From contig CAZAAK010000075.1 of assembly GCA_964483145.1 (NCBI GenBank), forward strand, positions 1-9,853: a DNA stretch of 9,853 bases, in the 5' to 3' direction. Each line of letters opens with the position of its first letter. The first letter of the stretch is position 1. The notes under the pieces are model-generated. The model did not search any database and was not told the DNA's origin. It saw nothing but the letters and a program-made list of their open reading frames with translations. Below, piece by piece: positions 7,200-9,853 of the stretch. A program made the translations under genes and the position numbers. The DNA comes from Colimorpha sp964483145 (lineage in GTDB: Bacteria; Bacteroidota; Bacteroidia; Bacteroidales; P3).

Positions 7200-7304
7200 T
7201 CAGTTTGTCAAGCCCTCTGGCGCTACTGCATCTGCTAGTTGAGTTTTGCAACTATCCAATTGGGCCAACAAATAACATCGCCTTTTTTTAGGCAAGTGAT
7301 CCAT
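7200..7304 (-). CDS. possible 34-residue small protein, unknown
   Basis: An ATG-started frame just after the stop at 7312 encodes a short basic-then-acidic peptide (MDHLPKKRRCYLLAQLDSCK, then TQLADAVAPEGLTN). The composition looks protein-like and it fills most of the gap before the SGNH gene. It has no clear promoter or ribosome-binding site and no family that I recognise. It may be a remnant of a longer gene, or chance. Confidence 0.2.
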   Translation of the reverse strand: MDHLPKKRRCYLLAQLDSCKTQLADAVAPEGLTN

Positions 7305-7311
7305 AAATAGG

Positions 7312-7929
7312 CTACTTGATGTATGCAAGAAATCTTGCAGGGACATACACATTGCCAAATTCATATGCATCTTTGAACAGTGGAGCAATCTGTTTTGCGG
7401 TATAGCCGGCATTGCCGCATCCGATGGCAGAAAGCACGAACTTCTGTCTTGGATGCGTGGCTGCATACTCTGTAAAACGTTTGATGGCCTCTTCCAGCTC
7501 TTGGTACGAATTGCCTGTCGTTGGAATGGCGTAACTCCGACCTTGAATTCCTTCAATTTGCCCCACTATTGCCCCAAAGTTTGTCACGGCCAGTTCTGCC
7601 GCTCCTCCATTGTGCGAACCGTGGATATTGCTCCCGAACACAAATATTTCATCAGGTGCCAGGCGACGGATATAATCCGGAGCAACACGTTCTTCTTCCG
7701 TAAAATAGTTCGCATTCATCGAACTCAGTATTTGCTCCTTCTCCTCTTCGCATAGCCCTTCAAAAGACTCCCGTCGACGGATAAACGCCATCTTTTTGGC
7801 ATACGCCCTTTGGCTGCGACGTTCGCGCTCAAACATATCCTTCATTCCTTTTTCGGTCTGTTCGAACTCTACGCAACAGTCAATGCCCAGCGAGCGTGAG
7901 GTCCGTTCAACATCAATGTTTGCTCCCAT
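7312..7929 (-). CDS. 3' part of the split gene: end of VWA domain plus FVFGSN domain
   Basis: This is the longest ATG-started stretch of the 3' frame (205 residues). The coding sense actually continues upstream to about 8139, so it is unlikely to start here naturally. Residues 1-50 finish the VWA fold (MGANIDVERTSRSLGI, then GMKDMFERERRSQRAYAKK). A charged linker follows (51-94). Residues 95-205 form a compact domain: EIFVFGSNIHGSHNGGAAE (94-112), FGAIVGQIEGIQGRSYAIPT (118-137) and FVLSAIGCGNAGYTAKQIAP (164-183). This pattern resembles the A1S_2505-like 'phage non-structural protein' family, which has macro-domain-like glycine loops; I know of no established activity. Joining it to a VWA domain is the unusual part. 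Family identification is by eye and moderate. Confidence 0.6.
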   Translation of the reverse strand: MGANIDVERTSRSLGIDCCVEFEQTEKGMKDMFERERRSQRAYAKKMAFIRRRESFEGLCEEEKEQILSSMNANYFTEEERVAPDYIRRLAPDEIFVFGSNIHGSHNGGAAELAVTNFGAIVGQIEGIQGRSYAIPTTGNSYQELEEAIKRFTEYAATHPRQKFVLSAIGCGNAGYTAKQIAPLFKDAYEFGNVYVPARFLAYIK

Positions 7930-8081
7930 GAATGTAAAGAGCCAGCCTTTCTTCTTAAGGCTCTCTATTAGTTCAACAACTGCCGAATGGCTCCACCGTC
8001 TTGAAGCATTCTCATAACCGTCGGTGATAATTGTTACCTTGGCAATGGCATCGGTGTTCGTTGCAATTTCCCGTAGTCCGC

Positions 8082-8543
8082 TTACGGTAAAGCCAATGGC
8101 ATCATACAGAGGTGTGCCTGCATTGGGTCTATAGTCCCCTCTAGGGTTAGGTCTCTTATCTCTCCAATGGGTGCATTCTTGAACAAATAGCGCGCTTTGG
8201 CAGTGTCGAAGCAGTAAATCGACACGAACTGTTTTGTCTCCTTATCTTCTTTTGCAACGGTGCGGATGCCGTTAAGGGTTTCGTTGCAGCCGGATACGGT
8301 CTCTCTTGTAACCCCTCCCATCGAGCCGCTCTCATCAAGGATAATCAGATTGTACAAAGCCAATGCACTCTTTCCTTTTTGCTCCTGCTCTGCATCCTTT
8401 GGATGGCTCGTCTGCTCATCACCATTGGGTTTCGTTTCTGTATCCCCCAAAGCAGATTGATTGTTGCTATTCTGAGGTTTACCCGATGCTTCTTCTGTGT
8501 TCTTCTTACCGAACAGCTGCTCAATTTTTGTTTTTAATGTCAT
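8082..8543 (-). CDS. 5' part of the split gene: truncated VWA-domain protein
   Basis: As read, this frame gives 153 residues. Residues 1-57 are a hydrophilic, low-complexity leader (MTLKTKIEQLFGKKN, then rich in Asn, Gln, Glu and Lys) without signal peptide, so the protein is probably cytoplasmic. Residues 62-135 are the first half of a von Willebrand A domain: ALYNLIILDESGSMGG carries the DxSxS metal-binding motif (Asp70, Ser72, Ser74), followed by FVSIYCFDTAKARYLF (106-121). The last 17 residues are out of frame. Start ATG 8543 follows an A-rich stretch (CACAAAAAAAAATCAC), usual for this phylum. Transcription probably starts near 8740 from the promoter at 8747-8777. Confidence 0.7.
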   Translation of the reverse strand: MTLKTKIEQLFGKKNTEEASGKPQNSNNQSALGDTETKPNGDEQTSHPKDAEQEQKGKSALALYNLIILDESGSMGGVTRETVSGCNETLNGIRTVAKEDKETKQFVSIYCFDTAKARYLFKNAPIGEIRDLTLEGTIDPMQAHLCMMPLALP

Positions 8544-8896
8544 GTGATTTTTTTTTGTGTTTGATATATAAGTTGTATAAAATCTTCAGTACAATTTGCA
8601 TTCAACATTAGTTTACATGCAATTCGTCAGATATTTTCTTTACCCTTGGCTATGACCTAAATGTTTCGGGCTGTTATCGTTCTCTTCTTCTGCTGCTCGG
8701 TTTATCCCATAATGTTACACTGGCAGTTTTCTAAGATTCGATTTTGCAAAGGTACAAAATATTTTCGCATATGCAAAAAAGAACGCAAAAAAAAGTTCGT
8801 CCTGCTCAATCCCCATCCTGGCAAAGAGTGTGGCCACTAGAATGTTATGGCATTTCTTTTTCGGCTCTTTTTTTGCTTCTTAATCAACTCGGATTG
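8544..8896. other. gene-free stretch holding the promoter and leader of the VWA gene
   Basis: No convincing gene lies in these 353 bases. The minus strand carries a consensus promoter at 8747-8777 and then a leader of about 200 bases to the ATG at 8543. The leader contains a possible 22-codon upstream frame (ATG at 8610) whose TGA overlaps the VWA start codon (ATGA). The part from 8778 to 8896 follows the repeat-protein gene on the minus strand and shows A- and T-rich runs but no good terminator hairpin. Confidence 0.6.
8747..8777 (-). promoter_or_regulatory. consensus Bacteroidota promoter for the VWA gene
   Basis: On the minus strand a TTTG (-33 box, 8777-8774) is followed by exactly 19 bases and then TACCTTTG (-7 box, 8754-8747), matching TTTG-N19-TAnnTTTG at every defined position. 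The predicted start is near 8740, about 200 bases upstream of the VWA start codon. This is the best promoter in the window and supports the assignment to Bacteroidota. Confidence 0.85.
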
Positions 8897-9448
8897 CTAC
8901 CACGTCCAAATGGAACCGTTGCTGTTTGAACTACTTTGTTGGGTGGTTGTATTGCCAAATATATCGGTGCTGCCAGTGGTGGAGGTTCCTGTGGTTTGGC
9001 CATAGGAGTTGCGGTGCGTGGTGGTTGTATTGCCAAATATATCGGTTTGACCAGTGGTCGAAGTGCCTGTAGTTCGGCCATAAGCATCACGGTGCGTGGT
9101 GGTTGTATTGCCAAATATGTCGGTTTGACCAGTGGTCGAAGTGCCTGTAGTTCGGCCATAAGCATCACGGTGCGTGGTGGTTGTATTGCCAAATATGTCG
9201 GTTTGACCAGTAGTCGAAGTGCCAGTAATGCGCCCGTACGAGTCGCGGTGCGTGGTGGTTGTATTGCCAAATATATCAGTTTGACCAGTAGTCGAAGTGC
9301 CTGTAGTGTGCCCGTACGAATCGCGATGGGTCGTGACCGTGTTGCCAAAAATGTCTGTGCGAGCCGATGTTGACGTACCTACGTTGATTTGTGAGAATGC
9401 AGTGCTGCATATCATTGCAAGAACTGCCATCAGGATAATTTTTTTCAT
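8897..9448 (-). CDS. secreted tandem-repeat protein with YD/RHS-like 26-residue units
   Basis: A 183-residue protein. Residues 1-19 (MKKIILMAVLAMICSTAFS) form a signal peptide cleaved near FSQ. Residues 31-160 consist of five 26-residue units starting TDIFGNTTTTHRDAYG and continuing RTTGTSTTGQ, plus a partial sixth (161-169). A short Ser/Asn-rich tail ends in SIWTW. Each unit has a DxxGN and a DxYGR half-motif, the pattern of YD/RHS repeats (DxxGN...YDxxGR), but the unit is longer and the protein is far too small for an RHS shell. It is rich in Thr and Gly, so beta structure is likely. No T9SS tail, lipobox or other domain is present. Start ATG 9448 is set by the signal peptide. Its role is unknown; a surface or periplasmic structural role is a guess. 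The next gene upstream lies 57 bases away on the same strand. Confidence 0.82.
   Translation of the reverse strand: MKKIILMAVLAMICSTAFSQINVGTSTSARTDIFGNTVTTHRDSYGHTTGTSTTGQTDIFGNTTTTHRDSYGRITGTSTTGQTDIFGNTTTTHRDAYGRTTGTSTTGQTDIFGNTTTTHRDAYGRTTGTSTTGQTDIFGNTTTTHRNSYGQTTGTSTTGSTDIFGNTTTQQSSSNSNGSIWTW
8942..9358 (-). repeat. 78-bp in-frame tandem repeat, about 5.3 copies
   Basis: Units lie at 9281-9358, 9203-9280, 9125-9202, 9047-9124 and 8969-9046, with a partial unit at 8942-8968. The units at 9125-9202 and 9047-9124 are identical in all 78 bases, and the outer units are more diverged. This pattern suggests growth from the middle by unequal exchange or slippage. Because 78 is divisible by three, copy-number changes keep the protein in frame. 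Confidence 0.92.
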
Positions 9449-9471
9449 TGCTGTAATGGTTTTGTGTTGCT

Positions 9472-9486
9472 TTAAATAATATTTAA
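9472..9486. repeat. AT-rich perfect palindrome
   Basis: TTAAATA, A, TATTTAA is a perfect 15-base palindrome between the partial right-edge gene and the start of the repeat-protein gene (both minus). It could be a protein-binding site or simply AT-rich sequence. No TAnnTTTG box is seen in this gap, so the repeat-protein gene may be read from upstream. Confidence 0.3.
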
Positions 9487-9505
9487 TTATATTTTTGTCG
9501 ACTAG

Positions 9506-9853
9506 CTATTCTGTCTTGTAATCAACAATGTCTATAATGGTCGAGTTTTTGTAAAGAACCTCTATTGATGAATTTGCAGCTTTATTATTGACGTTATTAA
9601 GCAATTGAAGTGGAATTTGTATGGTCTTTCCTTCTACGCTGATGAAAGCCGCACTCGGTAAGGTATTTACTATTGTCCCGTGCTTTTTAATAATTTCATC
9701 TGCATGTTTAAGTTCTTGCTTTATCGCATTAACCAACTTGATTAGGGCTATTCTAATACTGTTGAATGTATTATTTTTGAAAAACCTGTACAAAGCATTA
9801 CTATAATACTCCCGGAATTTTAGACAACCGCATAGGTTGCAGAAAGAAAAATT
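9506..9853 (-). CDS. partial gene of unknown function, 5' end beyond the window
   Basis: The frame is open from the right edge to the stop at 9506, giving at least 115 residues. It has no in-frame ATG; the only start-like codon is a TTG at 9793, so the gene probably begins outside the window. The edge reads FSFCNLCGCLKFREYYSNAL, followed by a helical, lysine-rich stretch (IALIKLVNAIKQELKHADEI) and a beta-like tail (GKTIQIPLQLL, then STIIDIVDYKTE). I recognise no family. It is markedly AT-rich and rich in Asn, Ile and Lys, unlike the left two-thirds of the window. The right copy of the terminal inverted repeat (9802-9826) falls inside this frame, so the first 20 or so codons may instead be the end of an inserted element. 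Confidence 0.5.
   Translation of the reverse strand, partial: NFSFCNLCGCLKFREYYSNALYRFFKNNTFNSIRIALIKLVNAIKQELKHADEIIKKHGTIVNTLPSAAFISVEGKTIQIPLQLLNNVNNKAANSSIEVLYKNSTIIDIVDYKTE
9802..9826 (-). repeat. right copy of the imperfect inverted repeat found near both window ends
   Basis: Read on the minus strand this is TGTCTAAAA, a five-base diverged stretch, then GGAGTATTATA, matching the copy at 30-52 in inverted orientation. It overlaps an open reading frame at the right edge, so it could be coding sequence with chance similarity. No transposase is seen next to it. Confidence 0.35.

Larger units (their letters stand above)
7312..8543 (-). pseudogene. frameshifted gene: VWA domain joined to FVFGSN phage-type domain
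   Basis: Two minus-strand frames form one gene. The 5' frame (8543 to 8082) holds the start of a von Willebrand A domain and then runs into 17 unrelated residues and a stop. The rest of the same domain (DYRPNAGTPLYDAIG and onward) continues in another frame that is open to 7312. The switch lies at the four C at 8136-8139 (GAGGGGAC in the coding sense). One extra G would give LTLEGDYRPNAGTPLYD and a single 410-residue protein. The metal site is split: Asp70, Ser72 and Ser74 are before the break, while Thr144 and Asp175 are after it. Either the gene is broken, or the base is an assembly or sequencing error, or expression is controlled at the G run. Codons on both sides look intact, so any break must be recent. 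Confidence 0.8.

Noticed and set aside
6118..7242. A 374-residue plus-strand frame opposite the SGNH hydrolase
   Set aside because: Glycine- and valine-rich antisense shadow without domains. The minus-strand gene has a signal peptide, a catalytic triad, a PKD-like domain and a sorting tail.
8133..8150. Programmed -1 ribosomal frameshifting at the G run
   Set aside because: A slip of one base would keep GGG pairing in the A site but mismatch the P-site GAG codon, and I saw no strong downstream stem. A base error or a real mutation is simpler.
8942..9358. CRISPR-like array
   Set aside because: The 78-bp units are contiguous with no unique spacers and they encode an in-frame protein repeat.
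8936..9373. A repetitive open frame on the plus strand and a second repetitive minus frame (8884-9348) over the 78-bp array
   Set aside because: Because the unit is a multiple of three and free of stops in several frames, these open together with the real gene. Only the 8897-9448 frame has a signal peptide and a sensible composition.

Overview
The window looks like a piece of a Bacteroidales (Bacteroidota) chromosome. Three things support this. A perfect Bacteroidota-type promoter (TTTG, 19 bases, TAnnTTTG) lies on the minus strand at 8747-8777, and further TAnnTTTG boxes lie between 2712 and 2761. An SGNH hydrolase carries a C-terminal type IX secretion (T9SS) sorting domain. Several proteins (a YkuD_2-type L,D-transpeptidase, an EFR1-type flavodoxin/ferredoxin, a B12-type radical SAM protein) belong to families common in this phylum. 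I see no tRNA, rRNA, CRISPR array, integrase or intact transposase. The genus cannot be fixed from the sequence.

Layout. A small secreted or membrane protein of unknown function (194-727, +) ends at a strong terminator (765-793). A minus-strand B12-type radical SAM protein (870-2708) is divergent from a plus-strand run of four closely spaced genes: a secreted TPR protein (2781-3578), a membrane-anchored L,D-transpeptidase-like protein (3614-4294), an O6-methylguanine-DNA methyltransferase (4311-4838) and a flavodoxin/2[4Fe-4S] protein (4865-5692). These four are probably co-transcribed but share no obvious pathway. They converge on a minus-strand SGNH hydrolase with a PKD-like domain and a T9SS tail (5770-7104).

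The right third, from about 7100, is visibly more AT-rich and has more accessory character. It holds a gene split by a frameshift (7312-8543, -): a von Willebrand A domain joined to a phage-protein-like 'FVFGSN' domain, broken at a run of four C at 8136-8139. Next is a 353-base gene-free stretch carrying the consensus promoter of that gene. Then comes a small secreted protein built of 26-residue (78-bp) tandem repeats that resemble YD/RHS half-motifs (8897-9448, -), and finally a partial gene of unknown function running off the right edge.

Most notable points: the VWA fusion and its frameshift; the tandem-repeat protein with two base-identical 78-bp units; the matching start regions of the SGNH and repeat-protein genes; a radical SAM gene whose promoter box almost touches its GTG start; and an inverted pair of similar sequences near the two window ends (30-52 and 9802-9826) that could be transposon ends. 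No complete new defence or mobile system can be demonstrated here.
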